Source of the DNA: Cohaesibacter sp. ES.047
Lineage (GTDB): Bacteria > Pseudomonadota > Alphaproteobacteria > Rhizobiales > Cohaesibacteraceae
Direction: 5' to 3'
DNA: 64,000 nt
NCBI RefSeq assembly: GCF_900215505.1
Contig: NZ_LT907844.1
Span: 558,001 to 622,000 of the forward strand
Shown: positions 54,372 to 64,000 of the stretch, piece after piece
How positions within the stretch are numbered: position 1 is the stretch's first letter
Layout of the letters: each line of letters starts with the position of its first letter
Notes under the pieces: generated by a model
Database searches by the model: none
What the model was told of the DNA's origin: nothing
What the model saw: the letters and a program-made list of their open reading frames with translations, nothing else
Program-made: the position numbers and the translations under genes

Positions 54372-55343
54372 ATGGTCATGCTCGAGCGGGAAACCGAGCT
54401 CTCCAAACAGCATCCAATGCCGGACACTCCGCCATTTGTGAGAACGAACCTGCCCAAGAAGATCCTGACCGCCATGCGGCGCAATCGCCTGCGGGATGGT
54501 CGTCCGATCAGCGACAGGCCGATCACCCTTGGCCGTGTCGGATCACTGGAAATCCGACTGGCCCAGACCGAGCGGGAAATCCGCAAGGCGCAGCGTCTGC
54601 GCTACAAGGTCTTCTACAAAGAGATGGCCGCCAAACCGGACAGCCACACCAAATTCACCCGCCGCGATGCGGATGCCTTCGATGCGATCTGCGACCACCT
54701 TCTGGTGCTTGATCACGATTCGCCCCAGAAGAAATTCCGCCGCCGGGAACCGCGTATCGTCGGCACCTACCGCCTGCTCCGGCAGGAAATGGCAGATCTT
54801 TATGGCGGCTTCTATTCCGCTTCCGAGTTCAACATCCGGCATATCCTCGACACCCACAAGGACCTACGTTTTCTCGAACTTGGGCGCTCCTGCGTGCTCA
54901 AGGACTATCGGACCAAGCGCACCATTGAGCTGTTGTGGCAGGGCATCTGGGCCTATGTGCAGATTCACAAGATCGACGTGATGATCGGATGCGCCTCTCT
55001 CAAAGGAACCGACCCGAAGGCAATGGCCGAACCCCTCACGTTCTTGTCCAAGCAGGCCAAGGCACCGGAGGAATGGCGCGTCGAGGCGTGGCCCGAGATT
55101 CGGGTGCCCCTTGACCAGATGCCGCCCGAGGAGATCAACGACAAGCAGGCTCTGCGTCTGTTGCCGCCGCTGGTGAAGGCCTACATGCGCCTTGGATGCC
55201 ATTTCGGTGAAAGCGCCATGGTGGATTACCAGTTCGGCACAACCGATGTCTTCATCATCCTGCCGGTGGAGAATATCGATCCCAAATATGTGCTGCATTA
55301 CAACACCGATTGCGTCAAGGATGCCGTTGCAAAGCACCTTTAG
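54372..55343 (+). CDS. OlsB-like N-acyltransferase (ornithine lipid or related)
   Basis: A 323-residue GNAT-fold enzyme of the hemolysin-like Acetyltransf_5 group. Signature pieces are LRYKVFYKEMAAK, DAICDHLLVLDHD, IVGTYRLLRQEMADLYGGFYSASEF and LELGRSCVLKDYR. OlsB moves a 3-hydroxyacyl group from ACP to ornithine. A partner OlsA-type acyltransferase is not next to it. ATG 54372 with AAGGGG upstream is used; GTG 54348 is also in frame. Ends just before a bidirectional terminator. Confidence 0.85.
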   Translation: MVMLERETELSKQHPMPDTPPFVRTNLPKKILTAMRRNRLRDGRPISDRPITLGRVGSLEIRLAQTEREIRKAQRLRYKVFYKEMAAKPDSHTKFTRRDADAFDAICDHLLVLDHDSPQKKFRRREPRIVGTYRLLRQEMADLYGGFYSASEFNIRHILDTHKDLRFLELGRSCVLKDYRTKRTIELLWQGIWAYVQIHKIDVMIGCASLKGTDPKAMAEPLTFLSKQAKAPEEWRVEAWPEIRVPLDQMPPEEINDKQALRLLPPLVKAYMRLGCHFGESAMVDYQFGTTDVFIILPVENIDPKYVLHYNTDCVKDAVAKHL

Positions 55344-55386
55344 ACCTGCCGCGTCCCATCTGGCGGTCCCGATCCAGCAGACTTAA

Positions 55387-55422
55387 AAAAAAGAGCGGCA
55401 GATAAACTGCCGCTCTTTTTTA
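55387..55422. terminator. Bidirectional terminator
   Basis: AAAAAGAGCGGCAG-ATAAA-CTGCCGCTCTTTTT, stem of 13-14 bp with A/T tails on both sides (55387-55401 and 55407-55420). It ends both the acyltransferase and maeB genes. Confidence 0.93.
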
Positions 55423-55443
55423 TTTGATCGTTTCGATTTCGAA

Positions 55444-57723
55444 TCAAGCGCCAAGATTGTAGGCCGCAAGAGCTGCCATATTGACAATTTCGGTGTCTTT
55501 GGCACCCATTGGCAAGATCTGAACCGGCTTGTCAAAGCCGACCAGAAGCGGGCCAAGAAGGGTTGCGCCACCGAGCTCCTGCAACATCTTGGTTGAGATC
55601 GACGCTGCGTGGAACGCAGGCATGACCAGCACGTTGGCCGGACCGCCAAGACGACAGAAGGGATAGGTTTCCATAAGGTCGCCACTCAGCGCGACATCGG
55701 CCGCCATTTCTCCATCATATTCGAAGTCAACGCGACGACGATCGAGAATGCCAACCGCTTCACGCAGCCGATCCGACCGCTCGCCCTCGGGATGACCAAA
55801 GGTGGAGTAGGCCAGCATGGCAACGCGCGGCTCGATACCGAACTTGCGCGCAACACCGGATGCCTCTTCGGCAATATCGGCCAGTTCTTCCGAGCTGGGC
55901 ATCTCATGCACCGCCGTGTCAGCCACGAGCACCGTGCGATCCTTGCAAAGAGCGATGCTGACACCGATGATCCGGTGATTGGGACGCGGATCGATCACCT
56001 TGCGAATGTCCTCAAGCACGATCGAGTAATTGCGCGTCACACCCGAAATCATCGCATCGGCATCGTTCATCGCCACCATGGCAGCTGCAAAGACGTTGCG
56101 GTCATTGTTCACCATGCGTAGGCAGTCGCGATAGAGATAGCCCTTGCGCTGGAGGCGACGATAGAGATAGTCGGCATAGTCCTCGCCGCGTGATGACAGG
56201 CGCGCATTGACCAGCTCGATGCCAGGACGGTCGATTTCGATGCCGGCTTCCTCTGCATGCTTCCGGATCAGATCCTCGCGACCAACAAGCACGGCTGTGC
56301 CCAGCTGCTCGTTGACGAACGAGACCGCCGCGCGCATGACCTGCTCCTCTTCGCCCTCGCCAAAGACGACGCGCTTGGGATTGCGCCGCACCTTGGAGTA
56401 GACCCGCTGAAGCGTCGAGGCGAGTGGATCCCGCCGGGCGTTGAGCTGATTGGCATAGGCCTCCAGATCGACAATCGGACGGCGCGCAACGCCGCTTTCC
56501 ATCGCGGCCTTGGCAACGGCTGGCGGAATGGCGGAAATCAGGCGCGGATCGAACGGCACGGGAATGATATATTCAGGGCCGAATCTGGGCCGGTTGCCCT
56601 GATAGGCACTGGCCACCTCGTCCGGCACATCCTCACGCGCCAGAGCAGCAAGGGCCCGGGCCGCTTCGACCTTCATGTGGTCGCTGATCTCGGTTGCCAG
56701 CACATCAAGCGCACCGCGGAAAATATAGGGGAACCCGAGCACGTTGTTGACCTGATTGGGATAGTCCGACCGCCCCGTCGCGACAATCGCATCGGTGCGC
56801 ACGGTCCGAACTTCTTCCGGCGTGATTTCCGGATCCGGGTTGGCCATGGCGAAGATGATCGGCTGCGGTGCCATGCTCTTGACCATATCGGGCGTCAGCG
56901 CGCCCTTGACCGAAACCCCGAGGAACACATCCGCGCCTTCCATGGCCTCTGCCAGCGTCCGGGCCTTGGTCGGCACGGCATGGGCGGACTTCCACTGGTT
57001 CATGCCCTCTTTGCGGCCCTGATAGATTGCGCCCTTGGTATCGCAAAGAATCACATTCTCATGAGGAATGCCCATGGCCTTCACGAGCTCGATGCAGGCG
57101 ATGCCTGCGGCCCCGGCCCCGTTGCAGACCACCTTGGTTTCCTTGATATCACGACCGGTCAGATGCAAGGCATTGAACAGACCGGCGGCTGCGATGATGG
57201 CGGTGCCATGCTGGTCGTCATGGAAGACCGGGATATCCATCACTTCCTTGAGCTTCTGCTCAATGATGAAACACTCCGGTGCCTTGATATCCTCCAGATT
57301 GATGCCACCGAACGACGGTCCAAGATATCTCACAGCATTGATAAAGGCTTCCGGATCCTGTGTATCGACTTCCAGATCAATCGAATCAACATCAGCAAAG
57401 CGCTTGAACAGAACCGCCTTGCCTTCCATCACCGGCTTGGACGCCAGTGCTCCCAGATTGCCCAGCCCCAGAATGGCCGAGCCATTCGAAATCACGGCGA
57501 CCAAGTTGCCCCGTGCGGTATAGTCAAACGCCAGAGATGGGTCTTCTGCAATCGCCTTGACGGGTGCTGCAACGCCGGGAGAATAGGCGAGAGACAGATC
57601 ACGCTGTGTCGCCATGGGTTTGGTGGCAACGATTTCCAGTTTCCCCGGGCGACCATTTTTATGGAATGCTAGCGCTTCTTCGTCTGTAACCGAGACGCCG
57701 GGCTTCAAATTTTCATCAGCCAC
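55444..57723 (-). CDS. maeB: NADP-dependent malic enzyme with C-terminal phosphotransacetylase-like domain
   Basis: A 759-residue fusion. Residues 1-430 are malic enzyme: TQRDLSLAYSPGVAAP, the catalytic KPVMEGKAVLFKRFADVD, the metal site VFHDDQHGTAIIAAAG and NAD(P) loop VVCNGAGAAGIACIELVKAMG (pieces). Residues about 440-759 resemble phosphotransacetylase (GMTRNYSIVLEDI, GPLLVGFDKPVQI) without known activity; in rhizobia this domain regulates the enzyme. Converts malate to pyruvate, CO2 and NADPH. GTG start with GGAGG 10 bases upstream. Confidence 0.97.
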   Translation of the reverse strand: MADENLKPGVSVTDEEALAFHKNGRPGKLEIVATKPMATQRDLSLAYSPGVAAPVKAIAEDPSLAFDYTARGNLVAVISNGSAILGLGNLGALASKPVMEGKAVLFKRFADVDSIDLEVDTQDPEAFINAVRYLGPSFGGINLEDIKAPECFIIEQKLKEVMDIPVFHDDQHGTAIIAAAGLFNALHLTGRDIKETKVVCNGAGAAGIACIELVKAMGIPHENVILCDTKGAIYQGRKEGMNQWKSAHAVPTKARTLAEAMEGADVFLGVSVKGALTPDMVKSMAPQPIIFAMANPDPEITPEEVRTVRTDAIVATGRSDYPNQVNNVLGFPYIFRGALDVLATEISDHMKVEAARALAALAREDVPDEVASAYQGNRPRFGPEYIIPVPFDPRLISAIPPAVAKAAMESGVARRPIVDLEAYANQLNARRDPLASTLQRVYSKVRRNPKRVVFGEGEEEQVMRAAVSFVNEQLGTAVLVGREDLIRKHAEEAGIEIDRPGIELVNARLSSRGEDYADYLYRRLQRKGYLYRDCLRMVNNDRNVFAAAMVAMNDADAMISGVTRNYSIVLEDIRKVIDPRPNHRIIGVSIALCKDRTVLVADTAVHEMPSSEELADIAEEASGVARKFGIEPRVAMLAYSTFGHPEGERSDRLREAVGILDRRRVDFEYDGEMAADVALSGDLMETYPFCRLGGPANVLVMPAFHAASISTKMLQELGGATLLGPLLVGFDKPVQILPMGAKDTEIVNMAALAAYNLGA

Positions 57724-57970
57724 GTACTTTCAACCTCCGTTTTTGCTTATCTGTCGGCTCCAGCGTCGGCAAGATAAGTCTTTGTCCTTACATGTATTTC
57801 AAATGTTCTAAATATAGTTATGCACATTAATGCGTTGTCTGTCAGGAAACAATCGGTCAAATAGCTACTCTATGTGGCCGAGCCTTCGGCCAATTGCTAA
57901 CTTGCCGCAAATCAGACAGTCCAACCTGTCTCCCAAGGCATGCAGGGACAAGAGAAAGCCTTACCAATCC

Positions 57971-60670
57971 ATGGCCGACAAGACAGCAGCATCCAAACAG
58001 ACAGTGACATCAAAATCCACCCCGATGATGGCGCAGTTTCTTGATATCAAGGCGGCCCATCAGGATTGTCTTCTGTTCTATCGCATGGGCGATTTCTATG
58101 AGCTGTTCTTTGACGATGCTGTGGAGGCATCGGGCGCACTCGGCATCACGCTGACCAAACGCGGCAAGCATCTGGGGGACGATATTCCCATGTGCGGCGT
58201 GCCGGTTCATGCCGCCGAGGGCTATCTGGAACGGCTCATTTCCCACGGCTACAAGGTCGCGGTGTGCGAGCAGACCGAGGATCCGGCCGAAGCGAAAAAG
58301 CGGGGCGCAAAGTCGGTGGTGCAGCGGGACGTGATCAGGCTGGTCACGCCGGGCACCCTGACCGAGGATAGCCTCCTGGATGCGGCAAGCTCTAACTATC
58401 TCGCAGCCATTGCCCGCGTGAGGAAGGGCGACGACGGCTATCACTATGCGCTCTCGTGGCTCGAACTATCCACCGGGGATTTCGGCGTGCTGGCACTGAC
58501 CGCCTTGCGCCTCGGTGCCGAGTTGGCCCGGCTTGATCCGCGCGAGGTGATCGTTGCCGATCACATGCTGATTGAAGAGGATATTGCGCCCCTTGAGAAC
58601 CTGTCGCGAGCAACCTTTTCGCCGGTGCCGCGTGCTTTTTTTGATGGTGCCACGGCCGAAGAACGCCTGCTGAGTTATTTCGGGTTGTCCACACTCGATG
58701 GTCACGGATCGTTCGAGCGGGTCGAGCTGATGGCTGCAAGCGCGATCCTCGCCTATGTGGAAAAAACCCAGCTGGGTGCCCGTCCGCCTCTCAGTCCGCC
58801 CCAACGGGAGCAATCGAGCCGCACCATGTCGATCGATGCTGCGACCCGTGCCAATCTCGAATTGGTGCGGACCCTGTCGGGCGAGAAAAAGGGCAGCCTC
58901 CTGTCAACCATCGATCGCACGGTGACCGGTGGTGGCTCGCGCCTTCTGGCCGCAAGGCTTGCCGCCCCGCTTGCAGAGCTTGATCCGATCCTCGAGCGGC
59001 AGGAATCGGTCGCATGGTTTCTGGAACAGACGGGTCTGCGCGAGGATCTCACCGAAGCCCTGAAAGCCGCGCCCGATATGCCGCGCGCCCTGTCGCGCCT
59101 GTCCTTGGACCGGGGTGGCCCAAGAGATCTTGGCGCCATCCGCAGCGGCTTTTCGGCCATATCCGATCTGCTTGAACGGCTCGATGGCAGCAGTCTGCCC
59201 GGATCGATGCCGTCCGAGATAGACCGGGCCCGCAGTGCCCTTGCGGCCATGCCGACAGATCTTGGCTCGCTTCTTTCGGCCTCGCTCGACGACGAATTGC
59301 CGCTACAAAAACGCGATGGCGGTTTTGTTCGGTCCGGGTTCGACAATAATCTGGATGACCTGCGTGCCTTGAGGGACGAAAGCCGTCGCGTGATCGCATC
59401 GCTACAGGCTGATTATGCCGAAAAAACCGGGGTGCGCGGCACCAAGATCAAGCACAACAATGTGCTGGGCTACTTCATCGAGGTCACCGCCAACCATGCG
59501 GACAAGCTGATGTCTGCGCCGCTCAATGAGACTTTCATCCACCGCCAGACGCTCGCCAATGCAGTACGCTTCACGACCACAGAATTGGCTGACCTCGAAG
59601 CGCGCATCGCGTCTGCCGGTGCCAAGGTGACGGCGATCGAGCTGGAGATTTATGAGCGCGTCCGGGCTGCGGTCATCAAGGCTGCGGATATCATTCTGGA
59701 CGCAGCGCATGCGCTTGCTGTGCTTGATGTCTCGATGGCCCTTGCCTCTCTGGCGGCGGAGCGAAACTATTGCCGCCCGACCATGGATCTCAGCCTCGCC
59801 TTTGCAGTGGAGAATGGCCGTCATCCTGTGGTCGAGGTTGCGCTGGAGCGACAGGGCGGGGATCCGTTCGTCGCCAACAATTGCGATCTCGGACCGCAAG
59901 GCAGTGAACTGAATGGCAAGATCTGGCTGATCACCGGCCCCAACATGGCCGGTAAATCGACCTTTTTGCGCCAGAATGCGCTGATTGCCATATTGGCTCA
60001 GATGGGTGCCTTCGTGCCCGCAGCCACTGCCCACATCGGGCTGGTTGACCGCCTGTTTTCGCGGGTCGGGGCGGCGGATGATCTGGCGCGCGGGCGCTCC
60101 ACCTTCATGGTGGAAATGGTCGAGACGGCGGCGATCCTCAATCAGGCCAGCGAGCGATCCCTCGTCATTCTGGACGAGATCGGACGCGGCACCGCCACCT
60201 TCGACGGGCTGTCCATCGCCTGGGCGACAATCGAGAATCTGCATGAGGTCAATCGCTCTCGGGCGCTGTTCGCCACCCACTATCACGAATTGACGGTTTT
60301 GCACGAAAAGCTCTCCCGCCTGATCAACGCCACGGTCAGGGTGAAGGAATGGCAGGGCGATGTGGTGTTTCTGCACGAGATTGTGCCGGGAGCCGCAGAT
60401 CGTTCCTATGGCATTCAGGTGGCCAAGCTGGCAGGGCTGCCCGAGGCCGTGATCCAGCGAGCGCGGGCGGTTCTGGAACATCTCGAAGAGGGGGACAGAC
60501 AGGCCCCGGCTGCAACCATCGACGATCTGCCGCTGTTTTCAAGGCCGGTTGCATCCATCACCCCGCAAGAGGTCGATGCTTTGCGGGACGCCCTGATGGA
60601 GCTTAACCCAGATGATCTCAGCCCGCGCGAAGCGCAGGACGCGCTCTACAGGCTTAAAGGTCTGTTGTGA
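57971..60670 (+). CDS. mutS: DNA mismatch repair protein MutS
   Basis: An 899-residue protein. N-terminal mismatch motif [19 protein letters not shown] (Phe-x-Glu in FYEL), connector, core and the ATPase with Walker [20 protein letters not shown] and Walker [23 protein letters not shown]-terminal ALYRLKGLL. The length exceeds E. coli MutS (853) but fits alphaproteobacteria. ATG 57971 (MADKTAAS) is used because the 47 preceding codons from 57830 do not look coding. Followed by glnD. Confidence 0.97.
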   Translation: MADKTAASKQTVTSKSTPMMAQFLDIKAAHQDCLLFYRMGDFYELFFDDAVEASGALGITLTKRGKHLGDDIPMCGVPVHAAEGYLERLISHGYKVAVCEQTEDPAEAKKRGAKSVVQRDVIRLVTPGTLTEDSLLDAASSNYLAAIARVRKGDDGYHYALSWLELSTGDFGVLALTALRLGAELARLDPREVIVADHMLIEEDIAPLENLSRATFSPVPRAFFDGATAEERLLSYFGLSTLDGHGSFERVELMAASAILAYVEKTQLGARPPLSPPQREQSSRTMSIDAATRANLELVRTLSGEKKGSLLSTIDRTVTGGGSRLLAARLAAPLAELDPILERQESVAWFLEQTGLREDLTEALKAAPDMPRALSRLSLDRGGPRDLGAIRSGFSAISDLLERLDGSSLPGSMPSEIDRARSALAAMPTDLGSLLSASLDDELPLQKRDGGFVRSGFDNNLDDLRALRDESRRVIASLQADYAEKTGVRGTKIKHNNVLGYFIEVTANHADKLMSAPLNETFIHRQTLANAVRFTTTELADLEARIASAGAKVTAIELEIYERVRAAVIKAADIILDAAHALAVLDVSMALASLAAERNYCRPTMDLSLAFAVENGRHPVVEVALERQGGDPFVANNCDLGPQGSELNGKIWLITGPNMAGKSTFLRQNALIAILAQMGAFVPAATAHIGLVDRLFSRVGAADDLARGRSTFMVEMVETAAILNQASERSLVILDEIGRGTATFDGLSIAWATIENLHEVNRSRALFATHYHELTVLHEKLSRLINATVRVKEWQGDVVFLHEIVPGAADRSYGIQVAKLAGLPEAVIQRARAVLEHLEEGDRQAPAATIDDLPLFSRPVASITPQEVDALRDALMELNPDDLSPREAQDALYRLKGLL

Positions 60671-60823
60671 CCTATATGTTATCAAGGCACCCGGGATTTG
60701 CGCTTGACGATGGTGTCGACCTCGTCGCACATTGACGCAAAAAGAGGCACTGCCCGGTTTGTAGGCATATAGCCAGATTTGATCAGCAATTCACAGGTCC
60801 CTTTCGGACACAAGGCATGAGTT
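60671..60823. other. Short intergenic between mutS and glnD
   Basis: 153 bases with no gene. The sequence GTTATG places the glnD start directly after a weak AAGG Shine-Dalgarno at 60812-60815. Confidence 0.4.
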
Positions 60824-63610
60824 ATGAAAATTTCCCCCCAGACAGACGGCCTGATCGACATTGATGCGACGCAGGCACAGCTCGACAAGATTGTTGCCGA
60901 TCACGGAGGGGACGCTAAAGACCTGTCCACACGGGCCGATATCCTGCAACTTTTCAAGGACTCCCTGCAAACGGGCCGCGAACGCGCGGAAAAACTGCTC
61001 GAAGAGGATGGCATCGGGATTCTGTGCGCCATTCGCCTATCGTATCTGGAAGACCAGCTCATAACGCTCATCCATCGCTTTGCCATCAATCACGTTTACC
61101 GCGTCGACAATCCGACTGCTTCCGAGCGCCTCGCGATCGTTGCCGTTGGTGGCTATGGCCGCGCCACGCTGGCGCCCTTCTCGGACATCGATCTTCTGTT
61201 TCTGTTGCCCTACAAGCAGACCCCGTGGGGCGAGAGCGTGGTCGAATATATCCTCTACATGCTGTGGGACATGGGGCAAAAAGTGGGCCATGCGACGCGC
61301 ACGCTCGATGAATGCGTCCGCCTGTCACGCAGCGACATGACCATCCGCACATCCATTCTCGAAGCCCGCTTCATCGATGGCGAAAAGCCCCTTTATGAAG
61401 GCCTCATCGACAAGTTCGACAAGGAAGTGATGAAAAATACCAGCGCGGACTTCATCGCCGCCAAGCTCGGCGAGCGGGATTCGCGCCACGAACAGCAGGG
61501 CAACTCGCGCTACATGGTCGAGCCCAATGTCAAGGAAGGCAAGGGTGGGCTCAGAGACATCCAGACCCTGTTTTGGATTGGCCAGTATGCCTATCGCGTC
61601 CGCAAGGGCAAGGAATTGGTCGACGCCGATGTCTTTTCGGCCGAAGAATATGCGCGCTTCAAAAAGGCCAACAACCATCTCTGGACCGTTCGCTGCCATC
61701 TGCACTTCCTCACCGGTCGCCCCGAGGAGCGGGTGAGCTTTGACGTTCAGCGCGAGCTGTCGGAAAAGATGGGCTACAAGTCGCGCCCCGGTCAGAATTC
61801 GGTGGAGCGCTTCATGAAGCACTATTTCCTTGTTGCCAAGGAAGTGGGCGAGTTGACGCGCGTCTTCTGCGCAGCTCTTGAAGAGGATTTCGGGCGATCC
61901 GCTCCAGGCATCAACCGCTTTCTGAATGCCATACCGTTTCGGCGGCGAAAGATTCGCAATGCAGACGGGTTCTGCATTGATCACGGACGGCTGTCGGTCG
62001 AAAACGAAGAAGTCATCAGCCAGAATCCGGTCAATATCCTGCGCATTTTCGAGGTGGCTGATCAAGAGAACCTGTTGCTGCATCCCGATGCCATGCAGGC
62101 GATCCATCACAATCTGCGCCTAATCGACAACGACATGCGCAACGACCCGAAAGCCAATGCTACGTTCCTGAGGATCCTGACCTCGCGCCGGGATCCCGAG
62201 AGTGTGCTGAGGCGCATGAACGAATCCGGCATTCTGGGTCGATTCATCCCCGAATTCGGTCGCATCGTCGCAATGATGCAGTTCAACATGTATCATCACT
62301 ATACGGTCGATGAGCATTTGTTGCGGGCGGTCGGCATTCTCTCTGAGATCGAGAAGCAGGAACTCGGAGACGAGCATCCGCTGGCCCATGAGCTGGTGCC
62401 AAAGATCAAGGATCGGGTCGTGCTGTATGTGGCGGTCTTCCTGCACGATATTGCCAAGGGACGCCCGGAGCGCCATTCACCAGCCGGTGCGCAGGTTGCG
62501 CGCGAGCTGTGCCCGCGTCTGGGCCTGACTGACGAGCAGACCGAACAGGTCGCCTGGCTGATCATGGAACATCTGACGATGAGTCAGGTATCCCAGTCGC
62601 GCGATCTGTCCGACCGCAAGACCATCCTTGATTTCTGCAATGTCGTGCAGACCATGGAACAGATGCGCATGCTGCTGATCCTGACGATCGCCGATATCAA
62701 GGCCGTCGGGCCGGGCGTCTGGAATGGCTGGAAGGGCCAGCTTTTGCGCACCCTTTATTCCGAGGTCGAACCGATCCTGACCGGTGGCCATTCGCAGCAG
62801 AGCCGCGATTCGCGCGTTGCCCGCATGAAAGAAAAGGTCGCAGACCGGCTTTCCGCTTGGAGCGAGACGGAAATTGCGGCCTATCTCGATCTGCATTACT
62901 CGGCCTACTGGCTGAGGACCGATGTGGACAGCGCCGTTGCCCATGCCGAGCTCATTTACGAGGCCGACAAGAAAAAGCACAAGGTGGCCACGGCCATCAA
63001 GACCTACGAGTTCGAAGGCATCACCGAAATCACCATTCTCGCGCCCGACCATCCGCGCCTTCTGTCAATGATTGCCGGGGCCTGTTCGGCAGCCGGGGGC
63101 AACATTGTCGACGCGATGATCTTTACCACCACCGACGGGCGGGCTCTTGATACCATCCTGATCGAACGGGAATTTCTCGAAGACCATGACGAAAGGCGCC
63201 GGGCCAATCGGATTGTTGATCTTTTGGTACAGGTCCTAAAGGGCGAAACGCGGCTTCCAGCCCTCGTGCAGCAGAAGGAAGGCCACAAGCGGCGGCTGCA
63301 AACCTTCCGCCCGACCACCAAAGTCACGGTCAACAACGAAATCTCAAACCAGGCAACGGTTGTCGAAGTGGAGGGCCTCGACAGACCCGGTCTTCTGTCA
63401 GCCCTGACGCGCACCATTTCCGCGCTCAATCTCGACATCGCCTCGGCTCATATCACGACCTATGGCGAGCGGGTTGTCGACGCCTTCTATCTGACTGACC
63501 TGACCGGTGCCAAGATCTCCAACCCGGCCCGCAAGGACATCATTTCAGCCCGCTTGATGGAAGTGCTCAAAGGCAAGCTCAAGGAGCGCCCGACAGCGCC
63601 TGAGGAATAG
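60824..63610 (+). CDS. glnD: Bifunctional PII uridylyltransferase/uridylyl-removing enzyme
   Basis: A 928-residue regulator of nitrogen metabolism. Nucleotidyltransferase motif VAVGGYGRATLAPFSDIDLLFLLP (pieces: GGYGRATLAPFSDIDLLF), NTP-binding arm, HD phosphohydrolase around VAVFLHDIAKGRPERHS, and two ACT domains (residues about 720-800, EGITEITILAPDHPRLLS, and 840-910, VEVEGLDRPGLLSALTRTIS). It uridylylates or deuridylylates GlnB/GlnK in response to glutamine. The mutS-glnD-murJ order is typical of Rhizobiales. Confidence 0.98.
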   Translation: MKISPQTDGLIDIDATQAQLDKIVADHGGDAKDLSTRADILQLFKDSLQTGRERAEKLLEEDGIGILCAIRLSYLEDQLITLIHRFAINHVYRVDNPTASERLAIVAVGGYGRATLAPFSDIDLLFLLPYKQTPWGESVVEYILYMLWDMGQKVGHATRTLDECVRLSRSDMTIRTSILEARFIDGEKPLYEGLIDKFDKEVMKNTSADFIAAKLGERDSRHEQQGNSRYMVEPNVKEGKGGLRDIQTLFWIGQYAYRVRKGKELVDADVFSAEEYARFKKANNHLWTVRCHLHFLTGRPEERVSFDVQRELSEKMGYKSRPGQNSVERFMKHYFLVAKEVGELTRVFCAALEEDFGRSAPGINRFLNAIPFRRRKIRNADGFCIDHGRLSVENEEVISQNPVNILRIFEVADQENLLLHPDAMQAIHHNLRLIDNDMRNDPKANATFLRILTSRRDPESVLRRMNESGILGRFIPEFGRIVAMMQFNMYHHYTVDEHLLRAVGILSEIEKQELGDEHPLAHELVPKIKDRVVLYVAVFLHDIAKGRPERHSPAGAQVARELCPRLGLTDEQTEQVAWLIMEHLTMSQVSQSRDLSDRKTILDFCNVVQTMEQMRMLLILTIADIKAVGPGVWNGWKGQLLRTLYSEVEPILTGGHSQQSRDSRVARMKEKVADRLSAWSETEIAAYLDLHYSAYWLRTDVDSAVAHAELIYEADKKKHKVATAIKTYEFEGITEITILAPDHPRLLSMIAGACSAAGGNIVDAMIFTTTDGRALDTILIEREFLEDHDERRRANRIVDLLVQVLKGETRLPALVQQKEGHKRRLQTFRPTTKVTVNNEISNQATVVEVEGLDRPGLLSALTRTISALNLDIASAHITTYGERVVDAFYLTDLTGAKISNPARKDIISARLMEVLKGKLKERPTAPEE

Positions 63611-63676
63611 CCGCAAATGACCCAAGGCTAGCCCCTCAGATGGTGTTTGACTGGCCAGAATTTGCGCGTATAAGAC

Positions 63677-63702
63677 AAAAGGCCCTCAATGGGCCTTTTT
63701 TT
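63677..63702 (+). terminator. Terminator of glnD
   Basis: AAAAGGCCC-TCAAT-GGGCCTTTT followed by three more T; 9-bp stem. It lies 67 bases after the stop. Confidence 0.9.
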
Positions 63703-63757
63703 ACACGCCGGCTCTTTGCTCGTGATCGACACCCAATGGGTAGGGAAGGATGCTTCG

Positions 63758-64000
63758 ATGTCCATGCTGAGAAATTTCGCCACAGTAGGCGTGGCGACCC
63801 TTGCCAGTCGGTTTCTGGGGTTTTTCCGCGACATCCTGATCGCCGCCAGTCTTGGCTCCGGACCAATTGCCGATGCCTTCTTTGTTGCCTTTCGCCTGCC
63901 AAACCTGTTTCGGCGGCTGTTTGCCGAAGGGGCCTTCAACTCTGCCTTCATTCCGATTTTTGCCGGATCCCTTGAGGATCAGGGCGAAGGCGGTGCGCGC
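63758..64000 (+). CDS. murJ: Lipid II flippase MurJ, partial
   Basis: The first 81 residues of an MviN/MurJ protein that continues past the window: MSMLRNFATVGVATLASRFLGFFRDILIAASLG, followed by the conserved DAFFVAFRLPNLFRRLFAEGAFNSAFIPIF (pieces). The Arg in GFFRD and the FRLPN..RLFAEGAF block are diagnostic. Flips lipid II for peptidoglycan synthesis. ATG 63758 is 7 bases after GGGAAGGA; ATG 63764 is also possible. Confidence 0.95.
   Translation, partial: MSMLRNFATVGVATLASRFLGFFRDILIAASLGSGPIADAFFVAFRLPNLFRRLFAEGAFNSAFIPIFAGSLEDQGEGGAR

Noticed and set aside
56257-57672. Long plus-strand frame opposite maeB
   Set aside because: Shadow of the malic enzyme gene; composition is not protein-like.

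Overview
The window looks like chromosome from an alphaproteobacterium of the Rhizobiales/Hyphomicrobiales. Gene order supports this (rpsT upstream of dnaA, dnaA-dnaN-recF, mutS-glnD-murJ, infC/rpmI-rplT-pheST), as do the Rhizobiales-like DnaA Walker A ([11 protein letters not shown]), an OlsB-type acyltransferase, and a GTG-started malic enzyme fused to a phosphotransacetylase-like domain. A marine Cohaesibacter/Stappiaceae-like host is possible but is only inference. Coding density is high and almost everything is chromosomal housekeeping; the clearly accessory parts are the arsenic cluster at the left edge and one IS481-family element.

Region by region. 1-3530: arsenic resistance. A YraQ/ArsP-like permease (cut by the window edge) and arsR run left; a second arsR, a thioredoxin-type arsenate reductase, an Acr3 efflux pump, an unnamed Cys-rich 81-residue protein and a glutaredoxin-type arsenate reductase run right. 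The cluster ends at a hairpin and lies beside tRNA-Ser(GGA), where a 12-bp tandem repeat resembles integrase arm sites. 4.4-9.2 kb: membrane protein, msrA, mepA, DUF2799 lipoprotein, lepA. 9.4-15.6 kb: a solo TRAP binding protein, an Lrp-type regulator, the feoABC iron(II) uptake operon behind a Fur-box-like site, a DUF925 nucleotidyltransferase and an ASCH protein. 15.7-24 kb: infC, rpmI, rplT, pheS and pheT all on the minus strand, interrupted by a divergent EamA transporter/MocR regulator pair; infC starts at ATT. 24-34.6 kb: FocA-type channel, glycosyltransferase, hydrolase, tryptophanase, a divergent OxyR/peroxiredoxin pair, a histidine kinase and a HAD phosphatase.

34.7-35.7 kb: an intact 1002-bp IS481-family element with 23-bp inverted repeats and a TCTAGG target duplication. 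Its transposase stop codon lies in the duplicated target, and it landed on the stop codon of a host-attachment-type gene. 36.4-48.2 kb: a double PRC-barrel protein, enoyl-CoA hydratase, rpsT, a rhodanese, then dnaA-dnaN-recF, an AlaE-type exporter, a membrane-anchored cytochrome c and gyrB. 48.2-64 kb: cupin, rsgA, a CPT-like kinase, quinone oxidoreductase, a hybrid histidine kinase with a triple 18-bp repeat, OlsB-like acyltransferase, maeB, mutS, glnD and the start of murJ.

No CRISPR array, prophage, complete integrative element or obvious new multi-gene defence system was seen. The most distinctive points are the conserved-looking Cys-rich ars protein, the apparently leaderless divergent arsR promoters, the ATT-initiated infC, the OxyR lacking the usual resolving cysteine, and the target-provided stop codon of the IS481 element.
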